Positions 37,924 to 45,559 of a stretch of 64,000 bases of DNA are shown piece after piece. The stretch's first letter is position 1. Every line of letters begins with the position of its first letter. Below the pieces are notes generated by a model. That model worked only from the letters and a program-made list of their open reading frames with translations, did not search any database and was not told the DNA's origin. The stretch comes from Butyrivibrio sp. GTDB taxonomy: Bacteria > Bacillota > Clostridia > Lachnospirales > Lachnospiraceae. Where the stretch lies: positions 1 through 64,000 of the forward strand of contig JAKVKH010000010.1 of the NCBI GenBank assembly GCA_022486625.1, read 5' to 3'. The translations under genes and the position numbers were made by a program.

Positions 37924-37981
37924 AACTGATTCTGAATACGATTCTGTTCACAGCTGGTTTTTTCCAGAGAAAGGAATAAAT

Positions 37982-38119
37982 ATGATTGCAAACTTTATGG
38001 ACTCACTCAGAGTCATGGGACTTGGCATGCTGGGAATCTTCTCCGTTGCGGTAGTTCTGATTCTGATCATGATCATTCTGACAAAACTGTTCCCTGCAGA
38101 ACACAATGATTCCAATTGA
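37982..38119 (+). CDS. Small OadG-like membrane subunit
   Basis: A 45-residue frame begins at ATG 37982 after AAAGGAAT, 58 bp behind the beta subunit. It has one membrane helix (about residues 14-37) with the pattern MGLGMLGIFSVAVVLILIMIIL and a short polar tail. OadG gamma subunits share exactly this layout (MGxGMxxVF, then a hydrophobic run). Usual OadG proteins are about 80 residues with a metal-binding histidine tail, which is missing here. It probably stabilises the beta subunit. Confidence 0.78.
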   Translation: MIANFMDSLRVMGLGMLGIFSVAVVLILIMIILTKLFPAEHNDSN

Positions 38120-38141
38120 ATAAACTACAGGGCAATTTCAT

Positions 38142-38190
38142 AAAAAAAGATACAGCTCATGGCATCGTGCCATGCGGCTGTATCTTTTTT
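38142..38190. terminator. Bidirectional terminator
   Basis: AAAAAAAGATACAGC / GCTGTATCTTTTTTT with an inner hairpin GGCATCGTGCC. It closes the oadB unit and the convergent EAL gene. Confidence 0.9.
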
Positions 38191-40104
38191 TCAGGAATTC
38201 ATCTTTCTGACATATTCCAGAAACTCTTTTTCCGGTATCGGTCTGGAGAAATAAAACCCCTGTTCATAATCGCATCCCATATGTGCAAGTTCATCTGCCA
38301 TTTTCTGCGATTCCACACCCTCCGCCACAATCTCAAGGTGCTGATTCTTAAACATCTGTATCACATGCGGCAGAATATCTCCTGCTCCGTTGAAATATGA
38401 CCACACAATTGATTTATCAATTTTTACAATATGCAGCGGAAGTTTGAGAATATTGATCAGATTGGAAAATCCGGTTCCATAATCGTCCAGTGAAAACGTT
38501 GTTCCATATTCCAGCAGCTGTTTCATATTTTCCCGGATTGCTCCGGCGTCCGTCGTCGCCGTCTCTGTAATTTCCAGATTTACGCGGTTCATTGAGACAC
38601 CATATTTTGAAGCAATTTCTGTCAGTTCCTCTGCCAGCTGTTCCTGAAGGCATTGTATCGGTGAAAGATTAATCTCAATATAATCAATTTTCAGTTCATC
38701 CAAAGAATGATCATGAATAAAACTGCAGGTTTTCTCAAAAATCTGACGGCCAAGCTGCATGATGCTTCCGTTCTGCTCCGCTTTTGGAATAAATACTTCC
38801 GGAGAAATAAATCCAAGCTCCGGATCCGATAACCTTGCCAGGGCCTCCGCCGCAGATATCCTTCCCTGTGAATTAGAATAAATCGGCTGAAAATATACTT
38901 CCAGAGAATCATTTTCCAGTGCCTGATTCAATGCACTTTCTACTTTTCCGTCATAACGCATGCGTTCAATCAGTTCCTGACTGATATTGATATGACTGCC
39001 TCCCGCTTCTGCTGCCTCATCCATCGCCATCTGCAGTCCGTCCATAAGTTCTGCCGCATTATCACGGGCAATTTCAGCAGGCCAGAGTACTGTGCATATA
39101 TGAAAATATATTTCTCCGTTTTCCAGTTTCCACGGCTGGTCAAACCTTTTCTGTATTTTAATCCCTGATGCAGAGAAATCTTTTCCAGCAGGATCCAGTA
39201 TTACAAAACATCCTTCATGAAAATAGAACGTCAGAAATTCCGGATTCAGCTTTTTCAGATAATCTGCAATTTCCGTCATACAGAGATCCAGATGCTCCTT
39301 CCCGTAAATCTTTCGGGCAGTTGCATATCTGTCCATTACAATTCCGAAGCACGAGAATTTTTTGTTTTGGCTGATTTTCTCTTTTGCAATTTCCGTAAAT
39401 GCATCTGTATTAAACAACCCGGTCATATTGTTATTATAAAAATCGGGGTTCTGGAGAGACAGATAGATAATGGCAATTGCAAGTGCTGAACAGCCATTTG
39501 TCATAAGTACATACGGAAAGAAAACGATCTGCAGAAATGCGCCCATAAAAACAATCAGGCTGAAAGTATAAATACTGATCAGCTGCCCAAGCGCCACGTT
39601 CTTTCGGAATCTGGTAATAAATACCACCGACAGCACAATGTAAATGCACACAAAAGCAAAAATAGTCAGATATCCCCATCCCCTGCGGTACCCGTCCACC
39701 GGATCAATGGTGAAAACCATCCCGCTTACCGGGGAAGACAATATAAACACTTCCATAAGCAGAAAAGGAATCTGAAGTATGATTTTCAATGCCTTCGGAA
39801 TATGCCCTGAAATTCCCGTCAATGATACTGTATAGAAATAAAATTCCACAATCAGAAATGCCAGAAGTCCAAAATAAACCGTATTTGCAACATTCTGAAC
39901 CAAAACGGAATAATTCATCCCTTCCGAAGAAACATAAGATGCAACGAGGTCTGACAGAATCACGCCAACCTCAATGCCGAGAATACGTGAAAAGAAATGA
40001 TTCTGATATAAGGGAAGGCGGCGCTGCGTCCAGTAGAAAACATTAAATACTACCGTCAACAGCAACGCCGCAATCTCGAAATCCGGATTCCAGGTCATGA
40101 TCAT
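38191..40104 (-). CDS. Membrane c-di-GMP phosphodiesterase (7TM-GGDEF*-EAL)
   Basis: This protein probably hydrolyses c-di-GMP. Its 637 residues contain about seven membrane helices (1-215), a GGDEF-fold domain at about 235-365 whose signature has decayed to FHEGCFVIL, and a C-terminal EAL domain (about 385-630). The EAL domain keeps the motif AEALARL, the metal ligands in NLEITETATTD and DDYGTGFSNL, the lysine in KIDKS, and EGVES, so it should be active. The membrane part resembles that of the cyclase at 14298. ATG 40104 (or 40098) follows a weak GAGGCGGG. Its leader holds three 57-bp repeats. Confidence 0.9.
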   Translation of the reverse strand: MIMTWNPDFEIAALLLTVVFNVFYWTQRRLPLYQNHFFSRILGIEVGVILSDLVASYVSSEGMNYSVLVQNVANTVYFGLLAFLIVEFYFYTVSLTGISGHIPKALKIILQIPFLLMEVFILSSPVSGMVFTIDPVDGYRRGWGYLTIFAFVCIYIVLSVVFITRFRKNVALGQLISIYTFSLIVFMGAFLQIVFFPYVLMTNGCSALAIAIIYLSLQNPDFYNNNMTGLFNTDAFTEIAKEKISQNKKFSCFGIVMDRYATARKIYGKEHLDLCMTEIADYLKKLNPEFLTFYFHEGCFVILDPAGKDFSASGIKIQKRFDQPWKLENGEIYFHICTVLWPAEIARDNAAELMDGLQMAMDEAAEAGGSHINISQELIERMRYDGKVESALNQALENDSLEVYFQPIYSNSQGRISAAEALARLSDPELGFISPEVFIPKAEQNGSIMQLGRQIFEKTCSFIHDHSLDELKIDYIEINLSPIQCLQEQLAEELTEIASKYGVSMNRVNLEITETATTDAGAIRENMKQLLEYGTTFSLDDYGTGFSNLINILKLPLHIVKIDKSIVWSYFNGAGDILPHVIQMFKNQHLEIVAEGVESQKMADELAHMGCDYEQGFYFSRPIPEKEFLEYVRKMNS

Positions 40105-40128
40105 GATGCACCCGCCTCACTTGTTTGC

Positions 40129-40299
40129 CCTGCCGAGGTTGCGAAGCAATCCTCGTTAAATTCAGGTGCCGTTGCACCTGGATGTCCTGCCGAGGTTGCG
40201 GAGCAATCCTCGATAAATTCAGGTGCCGTTGCACCTGAATGTCCTGCCGAGGTTGCGGAGCAATCCTCGTTAAATTCAGGTGCCGTTGCACCTGAATTT
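40129..40299. repeat. Three tandem 57-bp double-hairpin repeats in the EAL gene leader
   Basis: Copies start at 40129, 40186 and 40243 with an exact 57-bp period and only a few differences, most of them in loops or linkers. Each unit holds two stem-loops: CGAGG-TTGC-GGA-GCAA-CCTCG and the perfect TTCAGGTGC-CGTT-GCACCTGAA. They fill the space between the promoter at 40300 and the EAL start codon. The unit length is a multiple of three and open in frame, but the differences are not synonymous, which argues for structure over coding. There are no unique spacers, so it is not CRISPR. Confidence 0.92.
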
Positions 40300-40305
40300 A
40301 TTATA
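40300..40305 (-). promoter_or_regulatory. -10 box of the EAL gene promoter
   Basis: The minus strand reads TGG-TATAAT (extended -10) immediately before the first hairpin, TTCAGGTGCAACGGCACCTGAA. The -35 region is weak. The whole module closely matches the SulP promoter at 17397-17427. Confidence 0.6.
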
Positions 40306-40472
40306 CCATACTTCAACAGTAAAAATACTTTTTACAGTAAAAAAGCCGGGTCTGCAATGCAGTCCGGATTATTTTTGGGAGGGACCCCCGGGTATCGATC
40401 CGGAGGCCTGTTATGAAAAGAAGTTATTTTTATACTATTCTGATTCTGTGACCATTCTGTGGATAAAAAGTG
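40306..40472. other. Gene-free palindromic stretch between the EAL and hsp20 units
   Basis: No gene was found. It contains a near-perfect CAGTAAAAA/TTTTTACAG repeat (40317-40337) and a minus-strand terminator-like stem CCGG.CTG/CAG.CCGG with TTTTTT (40339-40368). A GC-rich palindromic patch around CCCGGGTATCGATCCGG (40388-40404) completes it. Confidence 0.5.
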
Positions 40473-40512
40473 AAAAAAAGATGCCCCGGGGTTCTACCGC
40501 CCCGGGGCATCC
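40473..40512 (-). terminator. Terminator of hsp20
   Basis: A very GC-rich perfect stem, GATGCCCCGGGG / CCCCGGGGCATC, followed by TTTTTTTC on the minus strand. Confidence 0.9.
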
Positions 40513-40544
40513 TTCTTCCCTGCTCACTTCAGGTCATCCGGCCA

Positions 40545-41000
40545 TCAGTCTTTGACTTCAATTCTCTGCACATCATTCTTTTCAGGAATCGCTTCCTTCT
40601 TCGGGAATGTCACCGTCAGAACACCGTTCTTATACTGTGCCCTGATATCTTCCGGCTTCATGTCTTCTACTCTGAAGGATCTCTGATAAGAAGCGGATCT
40701 GCGTTCACGGCGGATATACTTGCCGTCTTTATCCTTTTCATCCTTCTTCTCATCATGCGAAGCAGAAATCGTAAGCATGTCATTCTTCAGATCAATATGA
40801 ATATCTTCCTTGTTAAATCCCGGAAGATCAGCTTCCAGTCTGTAATTCTTACCTTCATCAATCACATCGGTCTTCATACTGTCTGTACTTCCAAGACCGG
40901 TTCCCCAGAAGTCGTCAAACATATGATCCATCTCTTCGAACGGGTTCATCATGTTCATCTCATCATCTTTGTTACTCTTCCACAGCATAGGCATCAACAT
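40545..41000 (-). CDS. Hsp20/alpha-crystallin small heat-shock protein
   Basis: This cytosolic holdase chaperone (151 residues) has a short N-terminal arm, an alpha-crystallin domain from about 40 to 135 (TDVIDEGKNYRLEADLPGF at the start, and the conserved NGVLTVTFPK near the end), and a short tail with a basic/acidic dimer-loop (DEKKDEKDKDGKYIRRERR). ATG 41000 follows AAAGGAG at a 10-bp distance; a GTG three codons upstream overlaps that site. It is downstream of the two-component cluster on the same strand but has its own promoter and no CIRCE element. Confidence 0.93.
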   Translation of the reverse strand: MLMPMLWKSNKDDEMNMMNPFEEMDHMFDDFWGTGLGSTDSMKTDVIDEGKNYRLEADLPGFNKEDIHIDLKNDMLTISASHDEKKDEKDKDGKYIRRERRSASYQRSFRVEDMKPEDIRAQYKNGVLTVTFPKKEAIPEKNDVQRIEVKD

Positions 41001-41087
41001 ATAAATCACACTCCTTTTATAAAATATGATTGAATGATTTTTTTATTGAAGAAAGGATTTTTATTTCTTTCCCTCTCTTCGATATAT

Positions 41088-41116
41088 GTTATAGCACATG
41101 TATAACAGCAGAGCAA
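41088..41116 (-). promoter_or_regulatory. hsp20 promoter with internal inverted repeat
   Basis: Minus-strand -35 TTGCTC (41111-41116), 17-bp spacer, -10 TATAAC (41088-41093). A GTTATA-7 nt-TATAAC inverted repeat (41088-41106) covers the spacer and -10, a plausible operator. It does not fit the CIRCE or CtsR consensus. Confidence 0.5.
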
Positions 41117-41154
41117 TAAAGCAAATCTAAAATAGTATGAACAAATAAATAAAA

Positions 41155-43548
41155 TTATAAACTGTTTGGTACTGCAGCAGGCTTCATATATTTTTTCATG
41201 ATACCCGCCATGGAATCCGGGTTGATCGGCTTGGTAATAAAATCATTCATGCCTGCTTTCCTGCCTCTCTCAAGCGTTTCATCAAAAGCATCTGCCGACA
41301 TCGCCAGAATCGGAACCGTTCCTGCATCACTGCGTTCAAGACCGCGGATTGCTTCAGTTGCCTCGATTCCGTCCATTACGGGCATACGGATATCCATCAG
41401 GATCATGTCATAATATCCTTCCGGTACATTCCGGAAGGCCTCCAGAGCCATTTTTCCATCAGTTACCGCATCTGCCATGATTCCAAATGCTCCGAGGATG
41501 CCCAATGCAACCTCCGTATTGATCTCATTATCCTCTGCCATCAGCACACGCCGTCCAAAAAGTACTGCATCGTTTTCCCTTGACGCTCTGACATGTTCTC
41601 TTGTGCAGTCTATTTCCTCTTTGCCGCAAAGTTCGAATACCGCAGTAAAGGTGAAGATACTTCCCTCATTCTCCTGACTGACCACTGTTATATCTCCATG
41701 CATCATAAGAGCAAGACTTCTGGAAATGGCAAGTCCCAGGCCGGTTCCGGTACCATACAGCGAGGGGTTACGGTTTTCCTGCATATACGGCGTAAAAATA
41801 TGCTTCAGGAACTCACTGCTCATCCCGCATCCGGTGTCGCTTACTTCAAATGTCATATGTGCCCGGCCATCTGTATTCTCCTGACTGACCTTCAGGACAA
41901 CTTTTCCGCCCTTCGGTGTGAATTTTACCGCATTGGTCAGAAGATTGATCAGAATCTGCTCCACGCGCATCCTGTCACAGATTACATAGTGATGCTGCAT
42001 GTTTACCTCATCAATCCGGAAACTTACATTCTTTTTCTCTGCCAGTGCGGTAATAATATTACGGATATGATCATATATTTCATGAATACTTGACGGCTCC
42101 GCTACGATTTTAATACTGCCGCTCTCCGTTTTATTAAAATCCAGAATATCATTTATGATTTCCGCCAGATACTGACTGGAAGATTCAATCTTCTCAAAAT
42201 AGGAAACAGCCTGGGGATCAGTCACCGCATCCGCTCCCAGATGTGCCAGTCCGCCGATTGCATTGATCGGCGTTCTGATCTCATGACTGACATCCGACAT
42301 GATTCTCGTCTTTTCCTTTACCGATTCTTCCAGTTTTTCCTTGGTCTCTTCCAGCGCCCTGTTGGCGCTCAGCAGTTCTCCCACATACCGGTTTTTCTGC
42401 AATATCAGCTGCAGCGCTGAGGCAATACAGCCTGCCGTCAGAAGGATCAGTGCCCACAGCATGATCGGCTTCTGATATTTACGCAGATAATTCACATCCT
42501 GGTTCATCAGCGTAGAGCCGTCCGGCAGAAAAGCACTGCTGATCCCGAATTTTTTCAGCACCTGCTGATTGAATATATAGCTGCTTTCCCCCGTCATGCT
42601 GACCGGAATATCCGCCGGATCTGTTCCTTCCAGAATTTTCATCACCATTTTTCCGGCAACATATCCTGAATCCGTATAGGATACCATTTTCCCGCCCAGT
42701 ATGCCTTCATCGATTCCGCCGATTGAGGTTCTGTATACCGGCACCTTTGTATGCGCCGCGATATTCAATGCACTTTCCTGCATTGTGTACTGATTTCCGT
42801 CCCGGTCTTCAAAGGCATCCATATATACGACAATACTGTCCTCCGGAATTTTCTCCAGCTCCGCCTCATACTCCTGCAATGAATAAACTGAAAAATTAAT
42901 TCCGCTAAACGTGCAGTCAGGATAGTCATCCTTAAGTGCCATGAACTGCTTCACGTCGCCCTGCCCCGTCAGGGTATTGTCATACAGCACAATCATATTT
43001 CTGGCAGCCGGCTGCAGCTTTCTGGCAACATCAATCGTATCCTTCAGATATAATTCCTCAACTTCGCCGGTAATCTCCGGATTTTCTCCCGCTTTTCGGG
43101 CATGCCCGACATCATTCACACAGAAGAAAACCATCGGCACCCCGTCAAACAGTTCCTTCTGATGCTGTTCTGCAAACGTAAGCGCTGCATCATCTCCCAG
43201 AAGTATCACATCATATTTCTGTGTATGCGCCAGTTTGTACTTCAGACTCTGATAAAAAAGCTGTTCATTCTCATCAGTATTGTATTTCTTCATATCCATA
43301 TACAGAATATCAAGACCGATATTGCTGTTGCCAAATGCCTGTCTGATTCCCTGTTTCTGAAGATCTACCGTATCAAAGCTCTCGCTGTAGGAACTGATAA
43401 ACAGAACATGCTTTGTCTGTGTAAACAGTACTCCTGTGTCCTTCTGTTTCGTTTCCTTCGTATTCATATTGAAGCTGATGAACAGAAGCAGAATTGCAGC
43501 AGCTGCCAGAATGATCGGAATCAGAACTCCTTTTCTTATTTTCAGCAT
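41155..43548 (-). CDS. Hybrid histidine kinase with ABC-type solute-binding sensor
   Basis: This 797-residue membrane kinase has an N-terminal helix (about 8-27) and an extracellular domain (about 45-345) of the ABC_sub_bind/periplasmic-binding-protein-like fold (HVLFISSYSESFDT, GDDAALTFAEQHQ). A second membrane helix follows near 360-380. HisKA comes next with the phospho-acceptor in SDVSHEIRTPINAI, then an HATPase (DTGCGMSSEFL, GTGTGLGLAIS) and a C-terminal receiver with the phospho-aspartate in ILMDIRMPVMDG. Such fusions sense small ligands and phosphorylate their own receiver. The start at 43548 is 12 bp after the preceding kinase gene; it is the last gene of the cluster, with no clear terminator behind it. 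Confidence 0.9.
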   Translation of the reverse strand: MLKIRKGVLIPIILAAAAILLLFISFNMNTKETKQKDTGVLFTQTKHVLFISSYSESFDTVDLQKQGIRQAFGNSNIGLDILYMDMKKYNTDENEQLFYQSLKYKLAHTQKYDVILLGDDAALTFAEQHQKELFDGVPMVFFCVNDVGHARKAGENPEITGEVEELYLKDTIDVARKLQPAARNMIVLYDNTLTGQGDVKQFMALKDDYPDCTFSGINFSVYSLQEYEAELEKIPEDSIVVYMDAFEDRDGNQYTMQESALNIAAHTKVPVYRTSIGGIDEGILGGKMVSYTDSGYVAGKMVMKILEGTDPADIPVSMTGESSYIFNQQVLKKFGISSAFLPDGSTLMNQDVNYLRKYQKPIMLWALILLTAGCIASALQLILQKNRYVGELLSANRALEETKEKLEESVKEKTRIMSDVSHEIRTPINAIGGLAHLGADAVTDPQAVSYFEKIESSSQYLAEIINDILDFNKTESGSIKIVAEPSSIHEIYDHIRNIITALAEKKNVSFRIDEVNMQHHYVICDRMRVEQILINLLTNAVKFTPKGGKVVLKVSQENTDGRAHMTFEVSDTGCGMSSEFLKHIFTPYMQENRNPSLYGTGTGLGLAISRSLALMMHGDITVVSQENEGSIFTFTAVFELCGKEEIDCTREHVRASRENDAVLFGRRVLMAEDNEINTEVALGILGAFGIMADAVTDGKMALEAFRNVPEGYYDMILMDIRMPVMDGIEATEAIRGLERSDAGTVPILAMSADAFDETLERGRKAGMNDFITKPINPDSMAGIMKKYMKPAAVPNSL

Positions 43549-43560
43549 ATTATCCTTCTC

Positions 43561-45543
43561 TCATGAATGCAACGGTCCGTCTCTCCCCACAAGGTCAGAT
43601 ATTGTTGCAAACAGTTTACCTGTATCCACCGGTTTTGACAGATGTACATTCATTCCGCTTGCAAGGCTCTCTCTGATATCCTCGGGGAAACTGTTGGCAG
43701 ACAATGCCGCAATCGGTATTTTCCGATTAAACTGACGTATTTTTCTGGTAGCCTCATATCCATCCATAACCGGCATACGGATATCCATCAGAATCGCATC
43801 AAAATCCTTTTTCTGTGCCTTTTTTACGCCGTCCTCCCCATTTACAGCTCTTTCACAGCTGATTCCCCTGCTCTTTAACAGTTCCATGATAATGTCAGCA
43901 TTAATATCATTATCCTCACATACAAGGATCTTACATTCCATTTTCTCCGGAACAGCCTTTTCTGCCGCTTCCTGAATCAGGTAATTGTTAATTTCTTCCG
44001 GCCCTGCCTTTCGATAGGGAATACTCACTGTGAAGCTTGTTCCCTGCCCCGGCGCCGATCTGCAGACGATGGAACCGTGCATGAGATCTACCAGTGCCTT
44101 TACAATTGCCAGTCTCAGTCCGCTTCCTCCGGAATGCGCCGTATGATTGTTTTCCTGCGTAAACGGCTCATACATATGCTGCTGAAATTCAGTTCCGATT
44201 CCGGGGCCATCATCGGAAACGGTATGCACCACCGTAATACTGTCATCCGTTTCTTTTTCAATCCTGCAATCCCATATCACCGTTCCTCCAGATGGCGTGT
44301 ACTCTACTGCATTGTCCAGCAGATTAAGAATAATCTGCTGGACTCTGCCGACATCCACCATCGGATAACACTCGGTCTCATCACAGTGAATATGTGCAGC
44401 AAACCGAACACCCTTTTCCTTCGCCATAGGTTCAATAACTGATTGTATCATCTTCGCGGATCTGGCATTTTTACAGATCTGAGGATGCAGAACCAGCCTG
44501 CCGTTCTCCAGCTTCTGCATATCCAGAATATCCGTCAGTATTCCCAGCAGATACTGCGCACTTTCTCTGACTGTACCGATATATCTGTCAACCTCTGCCG
44601 TCTCTTCCTTCTGCCCCAGCAGATCACAGATTCCCATAATGGTAGTCAGCGGAGTCCGCATATCATGACTCATCCTCGCCAGAAACTCCGATTTTGCGCC
44701 GCTTGCATTCCGGGCTTCTTCCAGTGCTTTTTCGAGCTGTCCGTTCAGTCTGCTGATTTCTTCTTTCTGACGGACTTCTTCTGTCACATCTTCAAAACTC
44801 CCTACCAGACCGACTATTTTTCCTTTTTCATACAGCGGGCTTTTACTGGCCACAATATTCCTGTTTTCTCCGTGTGATATACACATTCCCGGTACACGGT
44901 ATGTACTTTCTCCCTCTCTGATCACCTTCAGTTCATCATTTCTATAAGGATCCGGATCGCTGTGCCACCCCATGTCTTCATCATTTTTTCCCAGAATGGA
45001 AGAAACGGACGGGAAGTCATAATAGTCCAGAAAGGCCTTGTTGGCTCCCAGAAAACGACGGTCTGCATCCTTCCAGAAAATAGCAGTCTGTGTGGTAAAC
45101 AGGATTTTCTCCAGGAGATTTCTGGTATGCTCCTCCTGCAGTTCCATTTTCTTCTTATCTGTCACATCCATGAAGACCGTCTGCGATACTTTGCCCTGAC
45201 TGAGCCAGCTGCGCACTCCATTAATCCATCTGATTTCCCCGTCAGGTCGCTGAAGACGGCATTCAAATGAGACGGACTCCGTTCCGGCAAAAAACTGCCC
45301 TGCGATCCGTTCCATATATTCCCGGTCTTCCGGATACATGCACAGTTCAAGATACGCCTTGCTACGCATACCGATGACTGTTTTTTCATCCAGCCCATTA
45401 ATCCTGAGTGCCTCCGGATTAATATAGACACAGACTGCTTCCCGGCCTTCCGGCTCTATCCGGTAGTGTATAATCCCGACCGGAAGGTTTCTCAACGTAC
45501 TTTCGCCATATTCTGACCACTGGTATGAGGTATGGTTCTCCAT
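43561..45543 (-). CDS. Soluble two-PAS hybrid histidine kinase
   Basis: The protein has 660 residues and no membrane segment. Two PAS domains (about 15-130 and 140-265) precede HisKA (about 290-355, SRMSHDMRTPLTTIMG, or more exactly ARMSHDMRTPL with the phospho-histidine), HATPase (SDDGPGIGTEF, SGGSGLRLAI) and a receiver (about 535-650; VCEDNDINADI, ILMDIRMPVMDG). The ATP-lid sequence GGSGLRLAIVKAL keeps the glycines but replaces the usual GLGL leucine pair by GLRL. ATG 45543 follows GCGGGAG, 16 bp behind the GGDEF/EAL gene. With no output domain, phosphate would pass to another protein, possibly the receiver of its neighbour. Confidence 0.9.
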   Translation of the reverse strand: MENHTSYQWSEYGESTLRNLPVGIIHYRIEPEGREAVCVYINPEALRINGLDEKTVIGMRSKAYLELCMYPEDREYMERIAGQFFAGTESVSFECRLQRPDGEIRWINGVRSWLSQGKVSQTVFMDVTDKKKMELQEEHTRNLLEKILFTTQTAIFWKDADRRFLGANKAFLDYYDFPSVSSILGKNDEDMGWHSDPDPYRNDELKVIREGESTYRVPGMCISHGENRNIVASKSPLYEKGKIVGLVGSFEDVTEEVRQKEEISRLNGQLEKALEEARNASGAKSEFLARMSHDMRTPLTTIMGICDLLGQKEETAEVDRYIGTVRESAQYLLGILTDILDMQKLENGRLVLHPQICKNARSAKMIQSVIEPMAKEKGVRFAAHIHCDETECYPMVDVGRVQQIILNLLDNAVEYTPSGGTVIWDCRIEKETDDSITVVHTVSDDGPGIGTEFQQHMYEPFTQENNHTAHSGGSGLRLAIVKALVDLMHGSIVCRSAPGQGTSFTVSIPYRKAGPEEINNYLIQEAAEKAVPEKMECKILVCEDNDINADIIMELLKSRGISCERAVNGEDGVKKAQKKDFDAILMDIRMPVMDGYEATRKIRQFNRKIPIAALSANSFPEDIRESLASGMNVHLSKPVDTGKLFATISDLVGRDGPLHS

Positions 45544-45559
45544 ATGTCTGCTCCCGCCG

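Noticed and set aside
40129..40299. CRISPR array
   Set aside because: The repeats are directly adjacent with no unique spacers, and no cas genes are nearby.
40101..40316. Open frames running through the 57-bp repeats that could encode a repetitive peptide
   Set aside because: More than one frame is open because 57 is divisible by three. No ribosome site fits, and the differences between copies change the residues while mostly sparing RNA pairing.
40388..40404. Cloning-vector polylinker contamination (clustered restriction-site-like palindrome)
   Set aside because: Only about 17 bases, with native AT-rich flanks on both sides and no vector sequence; chance palindrome is more likely.
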